Shown here: piece after piece, positions 7,490-13,772 of the stretch
How the letters are laid out: every line of letters starts with the position of its first letter
Numbering within the stretch: the first letter of the stretch is position 1
Source of the DNA: an uncultured Eubacteriales bacterium
GTDB lineage: Bacteria; Bacillota; Clostridia; Oscillospirales; Acutalibacteraceae
Direction: 5' to 3'
Length of the DNA stretch: 17,212 nt
Assembly: GCA_900316925.1 (NCBI GenBank)
Contig: ONEU01000077.1
Location: forward strand, 1-17,212
The notes under the pieces: generated by a model
What the model was told of the DNA's origin: nothing
Database searches by the model: none
What the model saw: only the letters and a program-made list of their open reading frames with translations
Program-made: the position numbers and the translations under genes

Positions 7490-7821
7490 GTCCCGGACGC
7501 CCCCTTCATCTTTCGCATACAGATCCTGGCATAGCCTCCCAGACCGCAGCCGTATTCATCCTTCCAGATCAGCGCGTACCGGTTGCCGCCCTCAAAGATC
7601 ATGCTGCCGTAGGCGGCGTCCTTCACAAGCTCCCTGGCGCAGAACAGCAGAAAGCGTCCGGGCTCCGTCCTTCCCTGGGGCAGGTGTTCCACATTGCCCC
7701 ATTGTCTGGCACGGTAGCGCAGGGGATAGACAATTCCCTTCCCCCGCTTCAGTCCGCCGGTATTCTCCACCGTCACAGGAATCCCCAGCTTTTCAATGGC
7801 TCTTTCAATTCCGCTTTTCAT
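7486..7821 (-). CDS. Head closure / head-tail adaptor protein (XkdH/gp16-like)
   Basis: The 111-residue product starts MKSGIERAIEKLGIPVTVEN and continues with a small beta-barrel pattern: GIVYPLRYRARQWGNVEHLPQG, then EPGRFLLFCARELV and YALIWKDEYGCGLGGYARICM. Small barrels in which a short variable substrate-like loop (here YPLRYRA) precedes strands about 'a property of the plug' are typical of SPP1 gp16/PBSX XkdH head-closure proteins, which seal the portal ring after DNA packaging. It follows the connector gene with a 3-base gap and overlaps the tail terminator gene. Order supports the call more than any single motif. Confidence 0.65.
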   Translation of the reverse strand: MKSGIERAIEKLGIPVTVENTGGLKRGKGIVYPLRYRARQWGNVEHLPQGRTEPGRFLLFCARELVKDAAYGSMIFEGGNRYALIWKDEYGCGLGGYARICMRKMKGASGT

Positions 7822-7824
7822 CTC

Positions 7825-8175
7825 TCAGATCCTTTCAAACACAAAGCCGTCATCCTCCACCAGGTCATGGATATCCGAAAGCGCCTCCTGCAGGAGACGT
7901 GCAGCGTGCTCCAACCGATCCCCGGGATTCTTCACCGACACCTCACCCACCGTCACGCAGCCTGCCTCCGTGAGGGTCAGCAGCACAAAACGGTAATACG
8001 CAAGAGCGGCGGCGGCAAATTCCGCTCTGCCGCCGTCCTGCTCCGTCACTGTGTCCCTGAGCCTGGAACAGATATTGTCAAAGGCCATGTCACACAGGAA
8101 ACGGTATTCCAATGCCGAGGGTTCATCCAGGCCGGTCAGACTGCCGAAGATCCGGAGTACATTCTCACTCTTCAA
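7825..8175 (-). CDS. Head-tail connector protein (gp6/gp15-like)
   Basis: The start is TTG 8175 with AAGGAGG 13 bases upstream and a second GGAAGG-like stretch nearer the start. The 116-residue product is helical: an N-terminal helix pair (LEYRFLCDMAFDNICSRL), an alanine-rich helix (EFAAAALAYYRFVLLTLTEAG), a short strand and turn (VTVGEVSVKNPGDR) and a C-terminal helix (LEHAARLLQEALSDIHDLV). This is the pattern of HK97 gp6/SPP1 gp15-type connectors that bind below the portal ring. It lies directly after the capsid gene, the usual place. The helical layout and context are good support; the exact family is not certain. Confidence 0.68.
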   Translation of the reverse strand: MKSENVLRIFGSLTGLDEPSALEYRFLCDMAFDNICSRLRDTVTEQDGGRAEFAAAALAYYRFVLLTLTEAGCVTVGEVSVKNPGDRLEHAARLLQEALSDIHDLVEDDGFVFERI

Positions 8176-8192
8176 CCGTCCTTCCTCCTTTA

Positions 8193-9200
8193 TCAGCCGT
8201 TGAGGACCTTGGAAGCGCCCGCAAAGATCTTGGCAAAGCCTGCGGTACAGCTGATCGAGGTTCTTTCGAGCTGTCTGTCAATGAGCTTGTCGGTATCCAT
8301 AGTGATACCGCCGGACTGTACCATCTCCAGAGCGCAGTTCCGATCGAGACCCACGATCTTGCCGGAGGTCATCGCCGGAAGGTGCAGGAGCTTTGCACCC
8401 AGAGGCGTAATCATGCTGCCGGTTCCCTGGAAGGTCAGACCTGCCTGTGCATCCCTCATTTCGGAAAGCGCCAGCAGCTTTTTCATCATATCGGTAGGCG
8501 CCACCAGGGTATTGAGCTCATAGGGAGTCAGCTTGCCCCAGAGCTTGATCAGATCACCGTAAGTAAGCGTACCGGAGGTATCCACGTTCACCACCTCGGC
8601 GGCATTGTTGTTGCCGTCGCCGCTGATGAGCACATTCACCGCGTCCTTCATCTGTTCTCTGGCAATATAAGCACCGATCTGTCTGAGCGTCACGGTGAAG
8701 AGATCCAGGCGCTGGTACTTGATTGCCTCATAGGAAGCCACGAGCATTCTGCCGCGCTTGATGAGCTTCACAAGATTCTCATTGGTTCTGATATTTGTCT
8801 GGGGCAGGGAAGCACCCTCCAGAACGGGCTTGAGCGCCTTTTCGTCATCTGTGGGCGCCGACACGACAGAGCGGTAATCCATCCCGTTGATCTGCGTTTT
8901 CACGGCGATCAGATCCGCAAGCTGGTCAGCGCCGTCCAGTCCCTTTTTCACGGCCCTGGACACATATTCCGGGAACAGCGCCGCAGAATCGGAGGTCTCA
9001 AAGAATTTCTGCACACAGTCAGAGCCTGTACCGCTCACCTTGATATCGAAGCGTTTGAGCTGTCTCTGAAAGGCGTCGAGACCTTCCATCTCGGTACCCT
9101 GATAATTGCCGGAAGGATCAAGCTCCTCCAGCACCTCTGTCAGCGATCTGCCGCTGCCGTACATACCCTTTTCCAGTCTGATAGAATCATAAAATGCCAT
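8193..9200 (-). CDS. Major capsid protein (HK97-fold)
   Basis: The 335-residue product begins with ATG 9200, preceded by AAGGAGG nine bases upstream. Features expected of an HK97-type shell protein are the long N-terminal helix-rich arm (residues about 1-60, with charged MEGLDAFQRQLKRFDIK), the E-loop region around NIRTNENLVKLIKRGRMLVASYEAI, the spine helix LFTVTLRQIGAYIAREQMKDAVNVLI, and the A-domain/P-domain segments (TPYELNTLVAPTDMMKKLLAL, GAKLLHLPAMTSGKIVGLDRNCALEMVQSG). It follows protease-scaffold and decoration genes, the normal capsid order. No separate prodomain longer than the arm is visible. Shell assembly is expected to need the scaffold region encoded at 9576-9920. Confidence 0.85.
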   Translation of the reverse strand: MAFYDSIRLEKGMYGSGRSLTEVLEELDPSGNYQGTEMEGLDAFQRQLKRFDIKVSGTGSDCVQKFFETSDSAALFPEYVSRAVKKGLDGADQLADLIAVKTQINGMDYRSVVSAPTDDEKALKPVLEGASLPQTNIRTNENLVKLIKRGRMLVASYEAIKYQRLDLFTVTLRQIGAYIAREQMKDAVNVLISGDGNNNAAEVVNVDTSGTLTYGDLIKLWGKLTPYELNTLVAPTDMMKKLLALSEMRDAQAGLTFQGTGSMITPLGAKLLHLPAMTSGKIVGLDRNCALEMVQSGGITMDTDKLIDRQLERTSISCTAGFAKIFAGASKVLNG

Positions 9201-9223
9201 AGTTCAAATCCTCCTTGTCATCA

Positions 9224-9562
9224 TCAAAGAATAAAACCGACGGTATTGGCGGTACTGTCCACATCGACCACCAGATATTCCCTGCCGTTGGTGCTGTCGG
9301 CCTTGACCTTGCCGTCGGCAGCGGCACCCAGCTTCTGATAGCCCAGTGAGATGCTGCCGGAGCTTCCCACCGTCACATAGCCGGAAAGCTGCACCGCCGC
9401 ATAGCCTGCCCGGACGCTTTTGCAGATACCGCAGAACGCGCCGCTTGTGGTGGCAGCCACCTTGCCGTTGGCACTGATCGTCACCGGAGTCCCGGCCGTT
9501 ACGCCGCTGGCTGCTTCAAATGTCACAATGCCTTCGTTAAACCCGTTAAATGCTACATTCAT
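9224..9562 (-). CDS. Capsid decoration (cement) protein, DUF2190-like
   Basis: The 112-residue product is a small all-beta protein rich in G, A, S and T: NEGIVTFEAASGVTAGTPVTIS at the N-terminus, then FCGICKSVRAGYAAVQLSGYVTV in the middle and EYLVVDVDSTANTVGFIL at the end. This pattern of a 'value, gain, cost' barrel with VTAG and a central YAAVQLSGYV strand is typical of DUF2190-type cement proteins, which bind the outside of the capsid at three-fold positions and stabilise it. It has a GAGGAGG ribosome site and lies between protease-scaffold and capsid genes, as in many siphovirus and PBSX-like clusters. Decoration is a sign that the shell is meant to be stable with packaged DNA. Confidence 0.7.
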   Translation of the reverse strand: MNVAFNGFNEGIVTFEAASGVTAGTPVTISANGKVAATTSGAFCGICKSVRAGYAAVQLSGYVTVGSSGSISLGYQKLGAAADGKVKADSTNGREYLVVDVDSTANTVGFIL

Positions 9563-9575
9563 ATTTGTTTCCTCC

Positions 9576-9920
9576 TCAGATGGTATTATAAAGTGTATTG
9601 TTTTCCGGCTTTCTGCCGGCCTGCTTCATCAGCTGCGGCTGCAGGGGCATGATCTCCTGTGCCTTGCCCTTCAGAGCGGCCCTGAGCTCGTCCAGTTCCC
9701 TCACACAAAGCTGCTCCAGCATTTTATTCAGGATATCCCCCTTGAGCTTCGGCAGTGCCAGCAGTGCCAGGCTGCCGATCTCCTTTGTCAGCACGCTGCG
9801 GTAATATGCACCGTCCAGCGCTTTCTGTTCCAGCTCTTCCAATCTCTGACCGAGTGCTTTCATTTCCTCTGCGGTGAAGTGCTGTTCCTCGCCGCTGTAA
9901 AGCTTCTGTTTCAGTTCCAT
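9576..9920 (-). CDS. Putative scaffold protein from an internal start in the protease gene
   Basis: Codon 204 of the protease frame is an ATG (9920) directly preceded by AAAAAAGGAGGATGC, an almost perfect ribosome site (AAGGAGG at 9931-9925) with a short four-base spacer. Translation here would give 114 residues: MELKQKLYSGEEQHFTAEEM, then a leucine/glutamate-rich coiled coil (LGQRLEELEQKAL) and a helical C-terminus. A nested scaffold read from the 3' end of the protease gene is known in lambda (Nu3 inside C). That the site is used is inference; the short spacer is the main doubt. Confidence 0.5.
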   Translation of the reverse strand: MELKQKLYSGEEQHFTAEEMKALGQRLEELEQKALDGAYYRSVLTKEIGSLALLALPKLKGDILNKMLEQLCVRELDELRAALKGKAQEIMPLQPQLMKQAGRKPENNTLYNTI

Positions 9921-10529
9921 GCATCCTCCTTTTTTCATAGAGCCTGTCTGATAGGCCTTCACCACGCCTGCCGCCTTCTGCGCCGGCACGGCAACAAACG
10001 ACCATTCATAGGCATCGGTAGGTTCATCCAGGGTCACAAAACAGGGTTTCCCCTGGTAGGTGCGTCCCTTGACGTGCTCACAGGCGGAAACCTCCTTTCC
10101 GCACACGGAGCAGATCCGTTTCTTGACGGAGCACCCCACGCTCACCTCTTTTTTGATTCCGCTGTCCAGAGCCAGGATCAGTTCACGGCTCTGTTCACTT
10201 CTGGGCAGATATGCCCTGGCATACAGGCGCTTATAGGGCTTGCCGTCCGTTGTTGTCCTGCCTTCGACGGTCTCCGTGCGGCATGCAAAGATACGGGCGG
10301 TCTGGTTCCTGCTGAGGGGATTATGATCGGCAATGCCCGTCACCCCCACAAACAGTGCCGCCAGCATATCCAGAGCGCCGTCTGCGAATCGCTCGCCGTC
10401 TCTGTCGATCTCGTTGTCACACAGCACCACCGGGAAGACATATACTTCATCCTCCGTCAACGTCCGCCTGGTGAAACAGTTGATCTGTTCCAGTTCACGG
10501 GCAGTGGGTCTGCCGCTGATCTCATTCAT
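9576..10529 (-). CDS. Prohead maturation protease with C-terminal scaffold region
   Basis: The 317-residue product joins a protease part (about 1-195) to a charged helical C-terminus (about 204-317). The protease part has the DxDGE start (DRDGERFADGALDML), a candidate catalytic His in GIADHNP (H69), and a candidate Ser in KKEVSVGCSVKK (S130 or S134), followed by EWSFVAVPAQ, which is conserved in PBSX XkdF-like and HK97-type proteases. An insert with C140, C143, C150, H152 and C163 resembles a small zinc-binding knuckle. In the family, the enzyme cuts scaffold and capsid arms during head maturation. The start ATG overlaps the portal stop by eight bases (ATGAATGA), with GGAGAGG upstream. An internal start at 9920 may yield the scaffold part alone. 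Confidence 0.8.
   Translation of the reverse strand: MNEISGRPTARELEQINCFTRRTLTEDEVYVFPVVLCDNEIDRDGERFADGALDMLAALFVGVTGIADHNPLSRNQTARIFACRTETVEGRTTTDGKPYKRLYARAYLPRSEQSRELILALDSGIKKEVSVGCSVKKRICSVCGKEVSACEHVKGRTYQGKPCFVTLDEPTDAYEWSFVAVPAQKAAGVVKAYQTGSMKKGGCMELKQKLYSGEEQHFTAEEMKALGQRLEELEQKALDGAYYRSVLTKEIGSLALLALPKLKGDILNKMLEQLCVRELDELRAALKGKAQEIMPLQPQLMKQAGRKPENNTLYNTI
9918..9931 (-). promoter_or_regulatory. Internal ribosome binding site for nested scaffold
   Basis: AAGGAGG at 9931-9925 sits inside the protease coding region, four bases before an in-frame ATG (9920-9918). The codons used there (Lys-Lys-Gly-Gly-Cys) spell the site exactly, and its quality equals that of the true gene starts in this operon. 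Confidence 0.55.
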
Positions 10530-11658
10530 GTTGATTTTCCTCTCCTTTTATCTTTTGTTCTGCCGCAACTGCCTGGGCATTGAGCAGTCTGGCTCTTGCC
10601 AGCTCCACCTCATCCTGAAGGTCAATGTGTTCCCACTCAATGCGGAAGTCACAGCTTTTACCGTGAAGCTTCAGGAACAGGGAGCAGATTTTCCGGATAC
10701 TCCCCTCCAGGCACATCCTGAAATATTCCAGCTCACTGGTAAGGATATCCGCCTGCTGACTGGACATCCTCTCGGTACTGGACCAGGAAAGTCCCAGCAA
10801 AAACGGCGGAATGGACAATTTCGCCACAATCTGTTCCAGGAGCTGTCTGACCGGCACCTGGCTGTCAGGCACCTGGTTGTCGGCGCCGATAACCTTGATG
10901 CTCACATCGCCGACGGTCACAAAGTCCTTCGGTTCTGTGCTCTGCATTGCCTTGCTCCACTCGGAGGCGATCTGTCTGGCACGCTCCCTGGAGAAGCTCC
11001 TGTCGCTCTCCGACGGCTTGTAGGACACCGCAAAACGCACATTGCCGATTCTTTCCCAGTTCGCCTCCACCGCCCGGAATATCTTTCCCAGCAGTTCGCC
11101 GGTAAAGGGCAGTCCCCTCAACAGGGAAGTCCCGTAAAGCTTTCCCGGCTCGTTCATCATGGTGCTGCACAGGATCAGCCCCGGATATTTCACCTGCTCC
11201 CGTCCGTTCCATCCCGTCACATAAAAGACGGGTTCCAACGGGCTTTCACCCTCCTCCAGCTCCACATTGTCCAGAGAAGCGTTATACAAAGCGGCAATCT
11301 GTCCGCTGCTGTCCGGCACGATCTCTCCTACTGCGGTACCGTAAGTGAGCAGCTGTTCCAGATAAACTGCCAGAAAGCTGTCGATTCCGGTATTGCAGGC
11401 ATTCACCTGCACGGTACGCAAAAACCTTTCCAGTTCCGCTTCTGCCCCGGCATCCGTACACTTCACATGAAAGCTGCCCACCAGCCGCACGATCTTTCCG
11501 ATTGCCGCATCTATGATGGGCACGGATTCCTTCAGCGCCGCATAGAGCCGGCGTTCACAGCGAAAAGACGCTTTTTCCGCCAGAAACGGTATAGACAGTC
11601 TGCCTGCTGCTGTCTGCACCGAAAAGCCCTCATCCTTTTTCTTTCTGAAAAAACGCAA
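10522..11658 (-). CDS. Phage portal protein
   Basis: The start is TTG 11658 with AAAGAGG seven bases upstream; the product has 378 residues. It is the ring protein at the capsid vertex through which DNA enters and leaves. Typical parts are the N-terminal helix with SVPIIDAAIGKIVRLVGSF, the stretch FLRTVQVNACNTGIDSFL..YLEQLLTYGTAVGEIV, the clip/stem part with LYGTSLLRGLPFTGELLGKIF, and the C-terminal SIPPFLLGLSWSSTERMSSQQADI followed by a helical crown (DEVELARARLLNAQAVA). It is short compared with many portals (400-500 residues), but complete from start to stop. It follows the terminase large subunit with a 51-base gap and overlaps the protease gene. Confidence 0.88.
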   Translation of the reverse strand: MRFFRKKKDEGFSVQTAAGRLSIPFLAEKASFRCERRLYAALKESVPIIDAAIGKIVRLVGSFHVKCTDAGAEAELERFLRTVQVNACNTGIDSFLAVYLEQLLTYGTAVGEIVPDSSGQIAALYNASLDNVELEEGESPLEPVFYVTGWNGREQVKYPGLILCSTMMNEPGKLYGTSLLRGLPFTGELLGKIFRAVEANWERIGNVRFAVSYKPSESDRSFSRERARQIASEWSKAMQSTEPKDFVTVGDVSIKVIGADNQVPDSQVPVRQLLEQIVAKLSIPPFLLGLSWSSTERMSSQQADILTSELEYFRMCLEGSIRKICSLFLKLHGKSCDFRIEWEHIDLQDEVELARARLLNAQAVAAEQKIKGEENQHE

Positions 11659-11709
11659 ACCTCCACCTCTTTCTCATCGGTTTCCTTGTCCCTCCCACCG
11701 CCCTCACGC

Positions 11710-12957
11710 TCAGCGATCCGAGGCAAACACAAAAAAGCCTTCGTCCCCGCTGTTAAGGATCGTCGCCACAAAGTAGCGCACATCATCCATAGCGTGATCA
11801 TTTTCTTTCAAGGGAGCGTCCTTGCCGCCGCTTTCCCAGCGGTACAGGCCGAACTCCCTCATACAGTCGCCGCAGGTGCGGCAAATGCGTATCCGTCCCT
11901 CTTTGAGAGCGGTTCCGGTCTGACGGATCCCGTCGATCACATTGTTCCTGGCGGGAACCACACGGTATTTCCCGTGCCGGCGGATCACCTCCATAAAGCT
12001 GGCCGCCGACGGGTCCACCACGATCCGGGAGACCTCCCGATCACCGATCAGTTCACACAGCCCTTGGTAGTGTTCCTCATCGGTTCTGGAAACACCCTCC
12101 CGTCGGGAGCTGTAATAATACTCGCTGATGCGGTACCAGCAGCCGTCATACAATCCCCACAGACCGAAGGACGCAGGATTGACGGTACCGTAATCGCAGG
12201 AGACGGCAAATTCCTCAAAGTCTGCCGCCGGCACCTCACAGTAGCGCTGATCCTCCGACATAAACGGATAGACAAGTCCCTCGCTGGCCGTCCACTTTCC
12301 CAGGACAAAACGGTCATAGAAGCTGCCGGAATAGAGCTTCTTGTAACGCTCCCTCATAGCAGGGGAAAGGGAAGGATTATCGTCCATGAGGAAGTGCAGG
12401 TAGTAGATATTCTTCTGCCGGACCTTGCAGATCCATTCCCGGTAGAACCAGTGCTGCGGGTATTCAGGATTACAGTTGAACCAGAGCCTGGAACCCTCCA
12501 CGGAGCATCTTGCAAGAGCCTGTTCCACAAATGATCTCGGCATCAGTGCCACCTCGTCGAACAATACGCCGCACAGCGTCACGCCCTGTATGAGAGCCGC
12601 CGAGCTTTCATCCCTGCCGCCGAAGAGATAGAAGGTATTCTTCTTTCTTCCCAGGGAGACGGAGAACAGGTTGCCGGAGAGCTTTTCCTCCACCTGGAAA
12701 CCCAGCTCACGGAGGATCGACAGCAGCGGAGAGGCCACATTGCGCTTCACGGAACGAATCGTCTTGCCGCAAACGGCGAAGCTGCCGCCGCTGAACGCAG
12801 CCATGGCCCAGGTGACGAAAGACACGCTCATACACAGGGTCTTGCCGCTTCTGACAGCTCCGTCACAGATGATCCCGTCAAAACGGGCAGTACGTCGCTG
12901 CGGCGACCACCAGGTCAGTACGTCCAGCTGCTTTTTGCTGAAATGCCGAAAGCTCAT
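11710..12957 (-). CDS. Terminase large subunit (PBSX type)
   Basis: The 415-residue product is an ATP-driven DNA packaging motor with nuclease. The ATPase has a Walker A GAVRSGKT (33-40), Walker B VLFDE (131-135, D134/E135) and a coupling motif NCNPE (161-165) followed by HWFYREW. The nuclease shows the acidic set D255 in SCDYG, D315 in VVDPSA, and D391/D392 in HAMDDVRY. All key residues are present, so it looks functional. It overlaps the small subunit by four bases (ATGA). Length and motif layout agree with Terminase_3-type large subunits of PBSX/SPP1-like phages, which package by headful or sequence-nonspecific cutting; which mode applies here cannot be read from the sequence. Confidence 0.93.
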   Translation of the reverse strand: MSFRHFSKKQLDVLTWWSPQRRTARFDGIICDGAVRSGKTLCMSVSFVTWAMAAFSGGSFAVCGKTIRSVKRNVASPLLSILRELGFQVEEKLSGNLFSVSLGRKKNTFYLFGGRDESSAALIQGVTLCGVLFDEVALMPRSFVEQALARCSVEGSRLWFNCNPEYPQHWFYREWICKVRQKNIYYLHFLMDDNPSLSPAMRERYKKLYSGSFYDRFVLGKWTASEGLVYPFMSEDQRYCEVPAADFEEFAVSCDYGTVNPASFGLWGLYDGCWYRISEYYYSSRREGVSRTDEEHYQGLCELIGDREVSRIVVDPSAASFMEVIRRHGKYRVVPARNNVIDGIRQTGTALKEGRIRICRTCGDCMREFGLYRWESGGKDAPLKENDHAMDDVRYFVATILNSGDEGFFVFASDR

Positions 12958-13454
12958 GCGTCATCCTGCCCCCCGTCTTCCGAAGCGTCTGCCAGACCGC
13001 CGATCACGGCCTGATAGAAGTCCGAAACACCATGTTTTTTGTCATCCCCCTGCTCCTCTAACTTTTCCAGTGCCTTGAGCCTGTCAAAGAACTTGATCTC
13101 CAGCGCATTTTCCTTGGGGCGCTTGATTTCCGCCACATTGAATAAGCTGCAGCCGTTTTGGAGCTCCTGCAGCGGGTCCTCGGCAAAGAGCAGCCGTACC
13201 GCCCCTTCAATACTGCCGAAAGCCAACCGTTCATAACCGGCTCTGGCGCGATTGCCCTCACGCTTCTGCTGTTGTTCCAGCAGTCTGTCCAGCTCCTTGC
13301 CGATATCGCCTCTGGCCAACAGCTTCAGGCCGGACTTTTCGGGCTGACGGTACCCTGCCTGCGCCGCCGCTTCACCGGCGTCACCGAAATAGGCATAAAA
13401 AATACAGAAATTTTTCTCCCGTTCGGTGAGCCTGTTTTTTTTCCTGATCGTCAA
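12954..13454 (-). CDS. Terminase small subunit
   Basis: The 166-residue product opens the operon. I choose TTG 13454 because AAGGAGG (13468-13462) lies seven bases upstream; the ATG at 13460 would be one base from this site. Residues about 8-32 (LTEREKNFCIFYAYFGDAGEAAAQAGY) form the N-terminal helix-turn-helix of the Terminase_2 family, which recognises DNA for packaging. The next part (GLKLLARGDIGKELDRLL) also fits. The remaining chain, helical and ending in an acidic tail (DASEDGGQDDA), would form the oligomer and contact the large subunit. Read-through to the large subunit by an ATGA overlap suggests coupled synthesis. Confidence 0.85.
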   Translation of the reverse strand: MTIRKKNRLTEREKNFCIFYAYFGDAGEAAAQAGYRQPEKSGLKLLARGDIGKELDRLLEQQQKREGNRARAGYERLAFGSIEGAVRLLFAEDPLQELQNGCSLFNVAEIKRPKENALEIKFFDRLKALEKLEEQGDDKKHGVSDFYQAVIGGLADASEDGGQDDA

Positions 13455-13524
13455 ACACATTCCTCCTTATCCATTCTGATGATCTATGATAAAACTCCTT
13501 TCACTAATACCCCCTACAAGCACA

Positions 13525-13550
13525 AAATTCGACCCCAAAAGGTCGAATTT
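13525..13550. repeat. Perfect 10-bp inverted repeat (hairpin) ahead of the terminase gene
   Basis: AAATTCGACC (13525-13534) pairs perfectly with GGTCGAATTT (13541-13550) around a 6-base loop. On the minus strand it lies about 57 bases before the AAGGAGG of the terminase small subunit and is followed by only four T residues (counting the stem end). This is a weak T run for a terminator, so an operator or leader hairpin is more likely. Confidence 0.6.
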
Positions 13551-13679
13551 CCGAAAAATAACCAATATTTTTTTCAAATTGGCGGTTACGATGGAATTTC
13601 AGTCAGATTCACAACTCCTGTGACAATCATTTCTCGCCACTTCCTACAAAGATTCTGTTCTTGTGCAGAAAATAATATA

Positions 13680-13698
13680 TATTTCTTTGAGAGAAATA
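13680..13698. repeat. Inverted repeat upstream of the pullulanase -10 box
   Basis: TATTTCT and AGAAATA form a perfect 7-base inverted repeat around TTGAG, centred about 34 bases before the TATAAT at 13723. The -10 box lacks a good -35 partner, so an activator site at this distance is possible; no known operator consensus was matched. Confidence 0.35.
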
Positions 13699-13722
13699 AA
13701 ATGCTCCCGCCATGTATTACAC

Positions 13723-13728
13723 TATAAT
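13723..13728 (+). promoter_or_regulatory. Likely -10 box of the pullulanase gene
   Basis: A perfect TATAAT lies 45 bases before the ATG at 13773. The hexamer 17 bases upstream (AATGCT) is a poor -35 box. This could mean a regulated promoter that needs an activator, as is common for starch-use genes; the last point is inference. Confidence 0.5.
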
Positions 13729-13772
13729 TGAGGACGAATATCCAAATTTAACCGCAGAAAGAAGGTCAGTCA

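Larger units (their letters stand above)
13455..13772. promoter_or_regulatory. Divergent control region between phage operon and pullulanase gene
   Basis: This AT-rich stretch of 318 bases must carry start signals for two units read apart. Towards the pullulanase there is a TATAAT at 13723-13728 without a clear -35 box. Towards the terminase genes I see no consensus sigma-A promoter. It holds several inverted repeats: 13525-13534 with 13541-13550 (10 perfect pairs, 6-base loop), 13609-13613 with 13619-13623 (TCACA/TGTGA), and 13680-13686 with 13692-13698 (TATTTCT/AGAAATA). No ORF is supported inside it. The repeats may be operators or leader structures; their roles are inferred. Confidence 0.5.

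Noticed and set aside
10333..12534. A 733-codon open frame on the plus strand
   Set aside because: It lies antisense to the protease, portal and large terminase genes, which carry clear family motifs. Its product is low-complexity and has no recognisable domain; it is a shadow of codon bias.
2516..13772. Attachment-site direct repeats flanking the phage block
   Set aside because: Comparing 2516-2847 with 13461-13772 by eye gave no shared direct repeat of convincing length; no tRNA gene or integrase lies in the window.
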